NCBI RefSeq assembly: GCF_030380735.1
Contig: NZ_JAUDRZ010000008.1
Location: 310,001 to 374,000, forward strand
Direction: 5' to 3'
Source of the DNA: Rhizobium sp. S152
GTDB lineage: Bacteria > Pseudomonadota > Alphaproteobacteria > Rhizobiales > Rhizobiaceae
Length of the DNA stretch: 64,000 nucleotides
The position numbers and the translations under genes are program-made. The notes under the pieces are model-generated. The model had not been told where the DNA came from. It saw nothing but the letters and a program-made list of their open reading frames with translations, and did no database searches. This document shows, piece after piece, positions 49,271 to 59,519 of this stretch (its first letter is position 1; the number at the start of each line of letters is the position of its first letter).

Positions 49271-50812
49271 GTGGAAGACCCCGAAGGCGGCGCCAAGCCG
49301 CAATTTGACGGGGCGTCGGCGGCAGGTCGCAAGGATGGTAAGAAATCCAGGCGGCGTAAGGGCAAGCGAGGCGGGCAATCCCGCATCGCAGGCCAGTCCG
49401 CTCAGCATGTCGCCTCCGGTGATGCCGGAGAGGCAGCGCGCCCAAGTGATGACGCAGCCGGGAATCCGGCACGCAAGCGCAAGCGGCGTCGCCGCGGGTC
49501 GGGCGAAGGCGCGCAACAGCACAAAAATCACGCTGAACGGCACGCGACGGCGGAGCAGCAGGTCGCTCGCGTCGAAGGGGAGGCGGCCTCAAGCCGCCGC
49601 AATCGACGCAAGCACCGTGGCAAGCGTGGTTTGCAGGGGCGTCCGCTCGCCCACGAAAAAGGCGCCGGCCAGCACGGACACGCAGCGCCGGCGCAGCAGC
49701 CCTCCGCGCGCGGCGAATCGCCGAAGCCGCGCGGCGCCGAAGCGGACAATCGTGCCGTTCGGCAGAACGAGCGCGAGCAGCGGCCGCACTTCGAGCATCA
49801 ATGGCCGGACGAACTGTACGCGGCGCTCGATCTCGGCACCAACAATTGCCGGCTGCTGATCGCGCAGCCGACGCGACCCGGCCAGTTCCGCGTCGTTGAC
49901 GCCTTCTCGCGTATCGTCCGCCTGGGCGAGGGGCTCGCCGCCAGCGGCCGCCTGTCGGAAGAGGCGATGGACCGCGCGGTCGATGCGCTGCGTGTCTGCG
50001 CCGCCAAGCTGAAGAACCGCGAGATCCGTCGCATGCGGTTGATCGCGACCGAGGCCTGCCGCCAGGCGAGCAACGGCGAAGAATTCCTTCAGCGCGTCGT
50101 CACCGAAACCGGTCTCGAGCTCGAGATCATCGACCGAGAGACGGAAGCGCGGCTCGCCGTCTCCGGCTGCTCCTCGCTGGTCGGCCGCGAAACGCGCTCC
50201 GTCGTGCTGTTCGATATCGGCGGCGGCTCGTCGGAAATCGCAGTCATCCGCATCGGCGACAGCCGGCTCAATCGCCTCGCCAACCATATCACCCACTGGA
50301 CGTCGCTGCCCGTCGGCGTGGTCACGCTCTCAGAGCGCCACGGCGGCCGGGATGTCACGCCCGATGTCTTCGAAGGCATGGTGCTCGAGGTCGAGGGCAT
50401 GCTGGCCGGTTTCGATTGCCCGGCGATCGAGGTCGATCAGGCCGGCGATTTCCACCTCATCGGCACCTCGGGGACCGTCACGACGCTCGCCGGCGTGCAT
50501 CTCGACCTGCCGCGCTACGACCGCCGCAGGGTCGATGGCATCTGGCTGTCCGATGACGAGGTCTCGGCCATGCAGGCGAAGCTGTTGTCCTGGGATTTCG
50601 CCAGCCGCGCCGCCAATCCCTGCATCGGGCCCGATCGCGCCGATCTGGTGCTGGCCGGCTGCGCCATCCTGGAGGCGATCCGCCGCCGCTGGCCGAGCCC
50701 GCGCATGCGCGTTGCCGATCGCGGCTTGAGGGAAGGGCTGCTGACGGACATGATGGCGGATGACGGCGTCTGGCGGCGCCATCGCCACCGCCGCGGCCAG
50801 CGCGGCAAGTAA
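49271..50812 (+). CDS. ppx: Ppx/GppA-family phosphatase with long basic N-terminal tail
   Basis: 513 residues if translation starts at GTG 49271 ([14 protein letters not shown]). The first 180 residues are low-complexity and very basic ([46 protein letters not shown]), with no fold expected. The exopolyphosphatase/guanosine-pentaphosphate phosphatase domain begins at [16 protein letters not shown] (about 183). It continues through [15 protein letters not shown] and [13 protein letters not shown] to [16 protein letters not shown]. The enzyme removes phosphate from polyphosphate or pppGpp. The tail suggests RNA or polyphosphate binding. rlmE follows 62 bases later. The start is uncertain. Confidence 0.88.
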   Translation: MEDPEGGAKPQFDGASAAGRKDGKKSRRRKGKRGGQSRIAGQSAQHVASGDAGEAARPSDDAAGNPARKRKRRRRGSGEGAQQHKNHAERHATAEQQVARVEGEAASSRRNRRKHRGKRGLQGRPLAHEKGAGQHGHAAPAQQPSARGESPKPRGAEADNRAVRQNEREQRPHFEHQWPDELYAALDLGTNNCRLLIAQPTRPGQFRVVDAFSRIVRLGEGLAASGRLSEEAMDRAVDALRVCAAKLKNREIRRMRLIATEACRQASNGEEFLQRVVTETGLELEIIDRETEARLAVSGCSSLVGRETRSVVLFDIGGGSSEIAVIRIGDSRLNRLANHITHWTSLPVGVVTLSERHGGRDVTPDVFEGMVLEVEGMLAGFDCPAIEVDQAGDFHLIGTSGTVTTLAGVHLDLPRYDRRRVDGIWLSDDEVSAMQAKLLSWDFASRAANPCIGPDRADLVLAGCAILEAIRRRWPSPRMRVADRGLREGLLTDMMADDGVWRRHRHRRGQRGK

Positions 50813-50866
50813 GATCTACGCGGCCAGCGCGGCAAGTAACAACCACGCGGCCAGCGTGGAAGATAG
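50792..50866 (+). repeat. 27-bp tandem repeat over the ppx stop codon
   Basis: Three copies at 50792, 50819 and 50846 of a unit whose shared core CGCGGCCAGCGCGGCAAGTA is exact in the first two; the third is diverged (CGCGGCCAGCGTGGAAGATA). The period is 27 bp, so each copy keeps the frame and repeats the C-terminal residues RGQRGK plus a stop. The first copy is coding; the others lie in the spacer before rlmE. Confidence 0.9.
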
Positions 50867-50874
50867 GAAACGGG

Positions 50875-51594
50875 ATGACCAAGCCAACGATCGCGGGAAA
50901 CCGCACCGGCCGCAAGCTCGGCCAGCGCGTCAAGAACAAGAAGATGAAGGCGTCGTCGCGGCAGTGGCTGCAGCGCCACATCAACGATCCCTACGTGCAG
51001 CGCGCGCAGCTGGAGGGTTACCGCGCCCGCGCCGCCTTCAAGCTTTTGGAGATCGACGAGAAGCACGGCATCCTCAAGGGCGCCCGGCGCATCATCGACC
51101 TCGGCGCCGCCCCCGGCAGTTGGTCGCAGATCGCCGCCAAGGTCACCGGCTCGACGGATGAGGACGTGCGCGTCGCGGCGATCGACTTCCTGGAGATGGC
51201 GCAGCTTCCCGGCGTCAAGATCCTGCAGCTGGACTTCCTTGATCCGACGGCGCCCGATCAGCTGATGGAAGCGGTCGGCGGCACGCCGGATCTCGTCATC
51301 TCCGACATGGCGGCACCGACCACGGGCCACCACCGCACCGATCACCTGCGCACCATGCACCTCTGCGAGGTAGCAGCCCATTTCGCCATCGAGGTTCTGG
51401 GCGAGGGTGGACATTTTCTTGCCAAGACCTTCCAGGGCGGCACCGAGAAGGACCTGCTGAACATGCTGAAGCAGCATTTCAAGCAGGTCGTGCACGTCAA
51501 GCCGGCCTCCTCGCGCGCCGAATCGGTTGAGATGTTCCTGCTCGCCAAGGGCTTCAAGGGCCGCAAGGCGCAGCCGGAAAACGCGGAGGCTTGA
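50875..51594 (+). CDS. rlmE: 23S rRNA 2'-O-ribose methyltransferase RlmE (FtsJ)
   Basis: 239 residues; methylates U2552 of 23S rRNA in the peptidyl-transferase centre. SAM-binding motif [17 protein letters not shown] near residue 73, catalytic K-D-K-E pattern spread over [42 protein letters not shown] and [17 protein letters not shown] basic N-terminal tail ([18 protein letters not shown]) likely touches RNA. Likely co-transcribed with ppx; GGAAACGGG precedes the ATG. Confidence 0.95.
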   Translation: MTKPTIAGNRTGRKLGQRVKNKKMKASSRQWLQRHINDPYVQRAQLEGYRARAAFKLLEIDEKHGILKGARRIIDLGAAPGSWSQIAAKVTGSTDEDVRVAAIDFLEMAQLPGVKILQLDFLDPTAPDQLMEAVGGTPDLVISDMAAPTTGHHRTDHLRTMHLCEVAAHFAIEVLGEGGHFLAKTFQGGTEKDLLNMLKQHFKQVVHVKPASSRAESVEMFLLAKGFKGRKAQPENAEA

Positions 51595-51650
51595 TCTTGT
51601 GGCCGTTCCGGGTGGAAGATGCTTCCTCCCAGGAATGACCGCTGAGATCG

Positions 51651-52034
51651 ATGCTGCTCTACATCACACTTGGAACCAACGATATCGAAAGCGCCGGCCG
51701 TTTTTACGATGCCGTGCTGCCGCCATTAGGCTACCGCCGCCAGCGATACTCCGAGGAGGAGATCGGCTACGCGGCCGATGGCGACGTGCGCTGCCGGCTG
51801 TGGGTCGTCACCCCCTTCAACCGCCGCCGGGCGTCGAACGGCAACGGCACGATGGTGGCGCTGGCGGCTGCCACGCGTGCCGATGTCGATGCCTTTCATG
51901 CAGCCGCACTTGCGGCTGGTGGTTTCGACGAAGGCAAGCCGGGCCTTCGCCCGTTTCACGACAGCTTTTATGCGGCATATGTGCGCGATCATGACGGCAA
52001 CAAGCTGAGCGCCGTCTGCGAGGAGCCCGAATAG
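51651..52034 (+). CDS. VOC-family (glyoxalase-like) protein
   Basis: 127 residues with two beta-alpha-beta-beta-beta modules: LYITLGTNDIESAGRFYDAVLPPLGYR and TRADVDAFHAAALAAGGFDEGKPGLRPFHDSFYAAYVRDHDGNKLSAVCEEPE. The HDS-YAAYVRDHDGN segment is the usual C-terminal metal-site region. Members include glyoxalases, dioxygenases and resistance proteins; no substrate can be assigned. Follows rlmE by 56 bases with a weak ribosome site, convergent to the MFS gene. Confidence 0.8.
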   Translation: MLLYITLGTNDIESAGRFYDAVLPPLGYRRQRYSEEEIGYAADGDVRCRLWVVTPFNRRRASNGNGTMVALAAATRADVDAFHAAALAAGGFDEGKPGLRPFHDSFYAAYVRDHDGNKLSAVCEEPE

Positions 52035-52038
52035 CGGC

Positions 52039-53454
52039 CTACTTGACGGCTTGCTCCACCACTGCCGGCGTTACCCGCTGCGCCCCATGGCCGGAGACAT
52101 GCGCGCCGGCGTTCCGGTCCATGCGAATGAACGGGATGGTGGCGATGACAGTCAGGACGGCCAGGGCGAAGAAGGCATTGTGGAAGTCCGCCACCTGCAG
52201 CGCCTCGCCGCGGATATAGATCGACGTCTCCAGGATCGCCGCTGCGACGGCAACGCCCAGCGCCAGGCTGATCTGCTGGATCGCCGAGGTCATGGATGTA
52301 GCCTGGCTGGCGTTGGCGTCGTCGATATCGGCATAGGCAAGCGCGTTCACGCCGGTGAAGAAGAACGAGCGCGAGAAGCCGCCGATGAGAAGAATGGTGA
52401 TGATGACGAGGTGCGGCGTCACCGGTGTGAAGAAGCCGGTGGCGATGGTGACCGCCGTGGTGACGGCCGCCGCAGATAGCAGGGTCGTGCGGAAACCGGT
52501 CGCCGCGAAGACGCGACGCGCCATGAACTTGGTGGTAATCGCGCCGATCGCGCCCGCGAAGGTTATGAGGCCGGATTGGAACGGCGTAAGCCCGAAGCCG
52601 AGCTGCAGCATCAGCGGCGTCAGGAACGGCATGGCGCCGATGCAGATGCGGAAGATCGTGCCGCCGATGATTGAGGCGCGAAAGGTCTGATTGCGGAAAA
52701 GATCGAGGTTCAGGATCGGTGCAGGATGTCGCCGGGCATGCCTCACATAGAGGAAACAACAGACCACGCCTATCGCGGTGGCGATGATGCCGATGATGGG
52801 CGGCAGTGCCGGGAGGCTGACGACGGAAAGTCCGAAGACCACGCCGGCGGCGGCAAACGAGGTCAGCACGAACCCCGTCACATCGAGCTTCGGGGGCGCG
52901 GTCGCCTCCACCTCGGGCAAAAAGATCGTCGCCAGCCAGACACCGATGATCCCGACGGGCACGTTGATGAGGAATATCCAGTGCCAGGTAAAATAGGTGG
53001 TGATGAAGCCGCCGAGCGGCGGCCCGGCCAATGGACCGACGAGTGCGGGAATGGTCAGAAGCGCCATGGCGGAGACCAGATCGCTGCGCTTCGTGGTTCT
53101 GAGCAGCACCAGGCGCCCTACCGGCGTCATCATCGCGCCGCCCATGCCTTGGAGGAAGCGGGCGCAGACGAATTCGACCAGCCCCGATGAGAAGGCGCAG
53201 AAGATCGAGCCGACAACGAAGACGCAGATGGCGAGGCGAAAGATGCGCTTGGCGCCGAAACGGTCCGCCATCCAGCCGCTGATGGGGATGAACACCGCGA
53301 GCGACACCATGTAGGCCGTCAGCGCCAGTTTCAGCGTGATCGGCCCGACATGCAGGTCGTTGGCGATCGCGGGCAAGGCGGTGGAGATGACGGTGGAATC
53401 CATCTGCTCCATGAAGAGCGCGACGGCGAGGATAAGGGGAACGATACGGTTCAT
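52039..53454 (-). CDS. MFS multidrug exporter, DHA2 (EmrB/QacA) group
   Basis: 471 residues, about 14 membrane segments. DHA2 signature motif C/D1 features: LILAVALFMEQMDSTVISTALPAIANDL in TM1, then GWMADRFGAKRIFRLAIC (motif A). Motif C-like GPLAGPPLGGFITTYFTWHWIFLINVPVG follows. Drug/proton antiport is the family role; substrate unknown, and no membrane-fusion partner is beside it. ATG at 53454 with CCGAGG upstream. Divergent from the metallo-beta-lactamase-fold gene; a 14-bp palindrome lies between. Confidence 0.9.
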   Translation of the reverse strand: MNRIVPLILAVALFMEQMDSTVISTALPAIANDLHVGPITLKLALTAYMVSLAVFIPISGWMADRFGAKRIFRLAICVFVVGSIFCAFSSGLVEFVCARFLQGMGGAMMTPVGRLVLLRTTKRSDLVSAMALLTIPALVGPLAGPPLGGFITTYFTWHWIFLINVPVGIIGVWLATIFLPEVEATAPPKLDVTGFVLTSFAAAGVVFGLSVVSLPALPPIIGIIATAIGVVCCFLYVRHARRHPAPILNLDLFRNQTFRASIIGGTIFRICIGAMPFLTPLMLQLGFGLTPFQSGLITFAGAIGAITTKFMARRVFAATGFRTTLLSAAAVTTAVTIATGFFTPVTPHLVIITILLIGGFSRSFFFTGVNALAYADIDDANASQATSMTSAIQQISLALGVAVAAAILETSIYIRGEALQVADFHNAFFALAVLTVIATIPFIRMDRNAGAHVSGHGAQRVTPAVVEQAVK

Positions 53455-53598
53455 GCGCGAATGCCTCGGGGGCTACGAAGGCTGCTCGGAAAGCCATTGC
53501 TCTGTAGTCCTCGCGGAGAGCTCTGCCAACCCTTCCATGCGCGTTGGAGACACAATCGCTTCACGTCTGCGTGACATCGCTTGCCCGGTAATTTCCCG

Positions 53599-53612
53599 TG
53601 CCAAATTTGGCA
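53599..53612. promoter_or_regulatory. 14-bp perfect palindrome in the MFS/MBL divergent promoter
   Basis: TGCCAAATTTGGCA is perfectly symmetrical and sits between the two divergent starts, 96 bases before the hydrolase start and 145 before the exporter start. It overlaps a second palindrome, GCATATGC. A dimeric repressor site is the natural reading; no regulator gene is adjacent. Confidence 0.5.
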
Positions 53613-53707
53613 TATGCTAATCGCGGCTATCGTTGCATGACGCGACGGGCATGTGGGCAATGGGGTTCGCGCGGCGTTGCTGTCGCGCTGTAGAAGAGGG
53701 ATGGCAC

Positions 53708-54700
53708 ATGGCTAAGTCCAAGGGGATTGGGCGGCGTACATTTTTTGCCGCAGGCGTTGGCCTGCTGGCGGCGCCGGTTATTTTTAGACAGACGGCCGCA
53801 TTGGCCGCAAGCGGAGACAACACAAAGATGGATGCGACAACGCAGCCCCAGTTCAATCAGTTCAAGCTCGGCTCCTTCAAGTTCACCGTCGTAAAGGATG
53901 GTGGCGTGGTTGGGGAAAAGCCGAATGAAACCTTCGGTACCAACCAGACGCCGGAGACCGTTCAGGCGCTGCTGACAAAGAACTTCCTGCCTACGGACAA
54001 GTTCGTCAACACCTTCGCGCCCTTCGTGGTCGACACCGGTTCGGACGTGATCCTGGTCGATACCGGCTTCGGTGAAAGCGGCCGCGCCAAGGGCAACGGC
54101 CAGCTCGCCGCCGGCCTCAAGGCTGCCGGTTACTCGACCGATGACATTACCGTCGTCGCGCTCACCCATCTGCATGGCGATCATATCGGCGGCCTGATGG
54201 AAGGCGGCAAGCCCGCTTTTGCCAAGGCCCGCTACGTCGCCGGCAAGACCGAATATGATTTCTGGACCGACAAGGCTCGCGAGGGCACGCCTGCCGAAGG
54301 CGGCCACAAGGCGGTTCTCGCCAATGTCGTGCCGTTGGCAGAGAAGATCACCTTCATCGGCGAGGGCGATACGGTCGCGTCCGGCATTACCGCCATGCTG
54401 GCCCCGGGTCACACGCCCGGCCACATGATCTTCAACATCGAGTCGGATGGAAAGCGCCTGGTCGCCACCGGCGATACCGCCAACCACTATATCCTGTCGC
54501 TGCAAAACCCCACCTGGGAAGTCCGCTTCGACATGGACAAGGCGCAGGCCGCAGCCACTCGCAAGAAGGTGTTCGACATGATCGCATCCGACAAGGTGCC
54601 ATTCCTCGGCTACCACATGCCGTTCCCGGCTGTCGGCTATGCCGAGGTCTACGAGAGCGGCTATCGCTTCGTGCCGAAGACCTATCAGTTCGACCTCTGA
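53708..54700 (+). CDS. Tat-exported metallo-beta-lactamase-fold hydrolase
   Basis: 330 residues. A twin-arginine signal (KGIGRRTFFAAGVGLLAAPVIF) directs folded export. The metal site is VVALTHLHGDHIGGLMEGG near residue 150, with the second histidine in APGHTPGHMIFNI and the aspartate in LVATGDTANHYIL; the last histidine is in FLGYHMPFPAVGY. These fit lactonase/quorum-quenching-like or sulfatase-like MBL enzymes; the substrate is not determined. ATG at 53708 after AGAGGG. Own terminator follows. Confidence 0.88.
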   Translation: MAKSKGIGRRTFFAAGVGLLAAPVIFRQTAALAASGDNTKMDATTQPQFNQFKLGSFKFTVVKDGGVVGEKPNETFGTNQTPETVQALLTKNFLPTDKFVNTFAPFVVDTGSDVILVDTGFGESGRAKGNGQLAAGLKAAGYSTDDITVVALTHLHGDHIGGLMEGGKPAFAKARYVAGKTEYDFWTDKAREGTPAEGGHKAVLANVVPLAEKITFIGEGDTVASGITAMLAPGHTPGHMIFNIESDGKRLVATGDTANHYILSLQNPTWEVRFDMDKAQAAATRKKVFDMIASDKVPFLGYHMPFPAVGYAEVYESGYRFVPKTYQFDL

Positions 54701-54724
54701 TCGTGCTGCATGGCAGCCATACGG

Positions 54725-54750
54725 AGCCCGGCCATCGCGCCGGGCTTTTT
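54725..54750 (+). terminator. Terminator of the MBL-fold gene
   Basis: AGCCCGGC / GCCGGGCT 8-bp stem, 6-base loop, five T, 24 bases after the stop. Confidence 0.85.
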
Positions 54751-54830
54751 ACTATTCCCTTAACGCCGCAGACGTGGTACCAGCCCTCGCCAACTTCCAA
54801 AGCAACTTCACACATCGCCGGTGCGGATAA

Positions 54831-56359
<1,529 letters not shown>

Positions 56360-56360
<1 letters not shown>

Positions 56361-56926
56361 TGAACGACGCGAGCAGCCGCATCCCGACCTCGGTCGTCGC
56401 GCTGCTCGCGGCCATCTCCCTGGGCCTTTTCGCCTGGATGCTGTTCAGCTTCGTCCTGCCCTTCTGCAAGCTTGCCGATGTGAGCATGCTGGAGGTGAGA
56501 ATGGGTCCCTATGGCGCCGCTGATATCGGCGCCATGCGCGATCTGCTCGCCAAGAACCAGCCCGCACGCGATCTTTTGAACGCGATGCATCGCGGGCCGG
56601 ATCTCTTCTTTCCCGCAATGTTTATCGCTTTTCTCTATACGGCGCTGCTCAAGCTCCGTCCCGCCGGCCATTACTTCAATCGGCCGCTCTCCCCCGCCGT
56701 CATCGCCGCGATCTACGCGCTGCCCTTTATCTATGGCTTTTCGGATTACGCCGAAAACATCCTGACGACGAACATTTTCGGGGGCGGTACGGAATGGCGC
56801 TTTGCCGCGACCGTCCTGCCGTGGTTTTCAACCATCAAGTTCCTCGCAGCCGCGATTTGCTTGATCGTCATCCTCCGTTTTGCGCTCTATCGCGTGGTCC
56901 CGCCGGCCGACCGCGATACCCAATAA
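56360..56926 (+). CDS. Integral membrane protein coupled to guaB
   Basis: 188 residues with about four membrane helices (VVALLAAISLGLFAWMLFSFVL; LFFPAMFIAFLYTALLKL; AVIAAIYALPFIYGFSDYAENIL; STIKFLAAAICLIVILRFALY). No known motif. The ATG overlaps the guaB stop by one base, so it is translated from the same message. A role in purine metabolism is not implied by any residue seen. Confidence 0.75.
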
Positions 56927-57010
56927 ACATCGGTGACCTGCACTGGAAAGCCTTGGCCGTTTCCTCTAAAGCTCTGACCTTAAAAGAAAAGCAGCACAGG
57001 AGAAGACGCG

Positions 57011-57442
57011 ATGACCGGAATGACAGGCTACGAGATGTTCTGGCCCATCATTGCCCACGCGGCGCTGGTCTATCTGCTCTATATGCTGCTCGGCTACCGC
57101 CGCCAGAAAATGCTGAAGTCGGGTAAGGTGCACGCCTCCGATTACCGCGAAAACCGTGGCGAGCCGACCGAAAGCCTGATCGTCAAGAACAGCCTGGCGA
57201 ACCAGTACGAGCTGCCGGTGCTCTTCTACGCCTGCTGCATCCTGCTCTACATGACTGAGGCCGACAATCTGGTCGCGCTCGTGCTTGCTTGGATCTTCGT
57301 CGCCCTTCGCTATGTCCACGCCTTCGTCCATGTCACCAGCAACGATCTGCGCTACCGCAGCCCACTCTTTGCCGCCGGCTATGTCGTGCTTGGCCTCATG
57401 TGGGTTTGGCTGGCCGTCTGGATAATGTTCCCGAACGGCTGA
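57011..57442 (+). CDS. MAPEG-family membrane protein
   Basis: 143 residues, four helices, with the MAPEG pattern: YRENRGEPTESLIVKNSLANQYELPVLFYACCILLYM, then WIFVALRYVHAFVHVTSNDLRYRSPLFAAGYVVLGLMWVWL. The E-x-N/N-Q-x-E-x-P and RYVHA segments correspond to the glutathione-binding and family signature regions. MAPEG members conjugate or reduce lipophilic substrates with glutathione; most bacterial ones are uncharacterised. AGGAG before ATG 57011 (Met4 possible). gshA lies 4 kb away. Confidence 0.85.
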   Translation: MTGMTGYEMFWPIIAHAALVYLLYMLLGYRRQKMLKSGKVHASDYRENRGEPTESLIVKNSLANQYELPVLFYACCILLYMTEADNLVALVLAWIFVALRYVHAFVHVTSNDLRYRSPLFAAGYVVLGLMWVWLAVWIMFPNG

Positions 57443-57725
57443 AAGACGACGTCATTCAGAATTGCGAATCAGCCTCGTGCTGCCCTGCACGACGAGTGCG
57501 GGAAAAGGTAAGTACCATCGCCGTGTAGTCCACGGTGGCACAGTAAAATTACCCTCTCCCGCAGACCAAATCGGGGTGTATCGCCCCGATCTGCTTAAGC
57601 ATTTTAGCATCGTTAGAATCCGACTTCGGCCGTTTACGAGTCGTGAACACCTGCATGTCATATCGGCCCACAGGCGCCGGCATGAACCACTTCCGTCGCT
57701 CCATATAGAAACAAATGGGAACGAC
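57443..57725. other. Structured leader upstream of the TetR gene (283 bp)
   Basis: Contains CCGTG / CACGG with a 5-base loop at about 57529-57543 and ATCGGGG / CCCCGAT with a 7-base loop at about 57568-57588, followed by T-rich sequence at 57600-57605. These could be a terminator for the MAPEG transcript plus a leader structure. Several reading frames cross it on both strands but none has a ribosome site or family likeness. Confidence 0.4.
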
Positions 57726-58355
57726 ATGAAGGTCGGAAGTTTGGATCGTATTGGCCTCCGCCGGAAGCCAAAACAGGAACGCAGTATCCAGAGGCTCGAC
57801 CTCATTCTCACCGCCGCCGCGGCAATCATTGCCGAGAAGGGTGTGAGCGCGATGCGGATGACGGAGCTCGCCGTCGCCGCCAATGTGCCGATCGGTTCCG
57901 TCTATCAGTATTTTCCGGAGAAGGCCGCGGTCGTCAAAGCGCTGTTCGACCGCCACGCCTCAGCCATCCAGGCGAAGATCGCGGATGCCTTTGCCGCCGT
58001 GGAATCGCTCGACGGTGTGCTCGAGGCGGTCACCGCGACGGTCGATTGGCACTATGACGAGTACCGCAAGGACGCCGCCTGTCTCGGCATCTGGATGGGT
58101 ACCGAGACTGACCAGGATTTGCTGAAGCTCAATATCGAACATGGCAAGCACGTCGCCGATATCTTCGAGGACACCATCCGCCGCGTCGCGCCGGAACTGG
58201 ATGTCGCCGACCTGCAGGCGCGCACCTATCTGTTCAGCCATCTGATAGGCGCGTCGATCCGTCTCGCCGTTGTCAGCGAGCCTCGCCTCGCGGGCAGGAT
58301 TCTGGACGAATGGAAGCGCGTGGTGCGCTCATCCTTCCTTTCGCCGGTGGGCTGA
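57726..58355 (+). CDS. TetR-family transcriptional regulator
   Basis: 209 residues. TetR helix-turn-helix RRKPKQERSIQRLDLILTAAAAIIAEKGVSAMRMTELAVAANVPIGSVYQYFPEKAAVVKALF, with the hallmark VYQYFPEK. The C-terminal ligand domain has no further identity (LFSHLIGASIRLAVVSEPRLA). ATG at 57726 after GGGAACGAC; the open frame upstream is not used. Convergent with a LysR gene, 3 bases apart. Possibly controls the MAPEG gene. Confidence 0.88.
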   Translation: MKVGSLDRIGLRRKPKQERSIQRLDLILTAAAAIIAEKGVSAMRMTELAVAANVPIGSVYQYFPEKAAVVKALFDRHASAIQAKIADAFAAVESLDGVLEAVTATVDWHYDEYRKDAACLGIWMGTETDQDLLKLNIEHGKHVADIFEDTIRRVAPELDVADLQARTYLFSHLIGASIRLAVVSEPRLAGRILDEWKRVVRSSFLSPVG

Positions 58356-58358
58356 CGG

Positions 58359-59315
58359 CTACCAGCTCGGAACGACGTTCGAGATCTTCAGGCGCGGCTG
58401 CACCCTGCCGTAGCCGTTCTTCAGCTCCGGCTCCAGATTGTCGTCGACGACGGCAGGCGTGATGTTGTCGAGGCAGGCGGTGATGTGGGCGGTGATCGCA
58501 TTCATCAGCGAGATCGACACGCCCGGCCGCTTCATGATGCCGATCTGTACAGGCGGCAGCGCGGGGAAGCCGTCGGCCTGGCTCAGCACCTTCATGCCGG
58601 TGCGCAACGCCGATTCCGGCATCACCGAAACCGCCATGCCGGCAAGGACCGCCGCGGCAACAACCGTGCAGGACCAGCTCGTGAACAGGATCTGGTGCTC
58701 GCGCCCGACGGCATCGAGCGCCGAACAGGCGAGCTGCCGCCACTGGCAATCGCGCCGGCCGACGGCAAGCGGCACCGGCGCGTCGTCGCGGATCGGATGA
58801 TTGGCGGAGGCCACCCAGCACAGCGGCTCGGTCCGCACCACGTCGGAGATGCGCTCGCGCGGATTGTGGGTCACCAGCGCAATATCGAGCTCGCCGCGAT
58901 GCATGCGTTCTGCAAGGTCCACCGAGGGCTCGCAGACGATATAGAGCTCGACATTCGGATGCGTCTTTGCAAAGCGGCCGATGATCTCGGGCATGTAGCG
59001 ATCGGCGTAATCGTCGGGCGTGCCGATGCGCAGCATGCCCTCCAGCCTGTTGTCGTCGAAGGCGGCGATTGCTTCGTTGTTGAGCCGGATGATGCGGCGC
59101 GCGTAGTTCAGGAGCTTCTCGCCCTCGACCGTCAGCCTGTTGCCGCGGCCGTCCTTGATGAAGAGCTGCTTGCCGACGCGCTCTTCCAGTCGGCGCATCT
59201 GCATGGAGACGGCGGATTGTGTCTTGTAGACCTTGTCGGCGGCCTTGGTGAAGCTGCCGGAATCGACAATGGCGATGAAGGTCTGCAACTGGTCAATATC
59301 AAGAGGCGCAGCCAT
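58359..59315 (-). CDS. LsrB/VtlR-like LysR regulator
   Basis: 318 residues. The N-terminus MAAPLDIDQLQTFIAIVDSGSFTKAADKVYKTQSAVSMQMRRLEERVGKQLFIKDGR and the following LRIGTPDDYADRYMPEIIGRF closely follow the LsrB/VtlR group of Rhizobiales. Members of this group regulate small RNAs (AbcR), envelope genes and DUF1127 proteins. Here the divergent gene is a DUF1127 protein, matching VtlR targets in Brucella. Cysteines in the effector domain (CEPSVDL, RRDCQWRQLACSAL, WSCTVV) could be redox sensors as reported for LsrB. Confidence 0.85.
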   Translation of the reverse strand: MAAPLDIDQLQTFIAIVDSGSFTKAADKVYKTQSAVSMQMRRLEERVGKQLFIKDGRGNRLTVEGEKLLNYARRIIRLNNEAIAAFDDNRLEGMLRIGTPDDYADRYMPEIIGRFAKTHPNVELYIVCEPSVDLAERMHRGELDIALVTHNPRERISDVVRTEPLCWVASANHPIRDDAPVPLAVGRRDCQWRQLACSALDAVGREHQILFTSWSCTVVAAAVLAGMAVSVMPESALRTGMKVLSQADGFPALPPVQIGIMKRPGVSISLMNAITAHITACLDNITPAVVDDNLEPELKNGYGRVQPRLKISNVVPSW

Positions 59316-59338
59316 GGGTCCACCTATAACGATCTCTG

Positions 59339-59380
59339 ATGATAATCATTAGAAACATTCGTTGGACTGATCAATAGTCC
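59339..59380. promoter_or_regulatory. Candidate LysR operator between the LysR and DUF1127 genes
   Basis: ATGAT-A-ATCAT at 59339-59349 is a perfect palindrome; GGACT...AGTCC at 59364-59380 is a second inverted repeat 15 bases on. Both lie just upstream of the LysR start and fit sites for autoregulation and activation of the divergent gene. Confidence 0.45.
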
Positions 59381-59519
59381 TTTGGCATCTTCGGGATGCA
59401 AATCAATCAAAGTGATGGACCGGCTCCCTGCCTGTCCGCTTCCGATTTTCAGCCTGCTCCTCGCCCGCATGACCTCGCGGATGGGGTGGGTTGTTGCGCG
59501 CCAATGAAAGGATCATCCC

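Noticed and set aside
53586..53612. Minus-strand TTGGCACG followed by GGAAATTACC, considered as a sigma-54 promoter
   Set aside because: The -24 half is good but the -12 element reads TTAC instead of TTGC and the spacing is off by one.
57452..57883. Minus-strand frame in the TetR leader, considered as a degraded transposase
   Set aside because: No DDE or DEDD motif, no terminal inverted repeats or target duplication, and it overlaps the TetR coding start.
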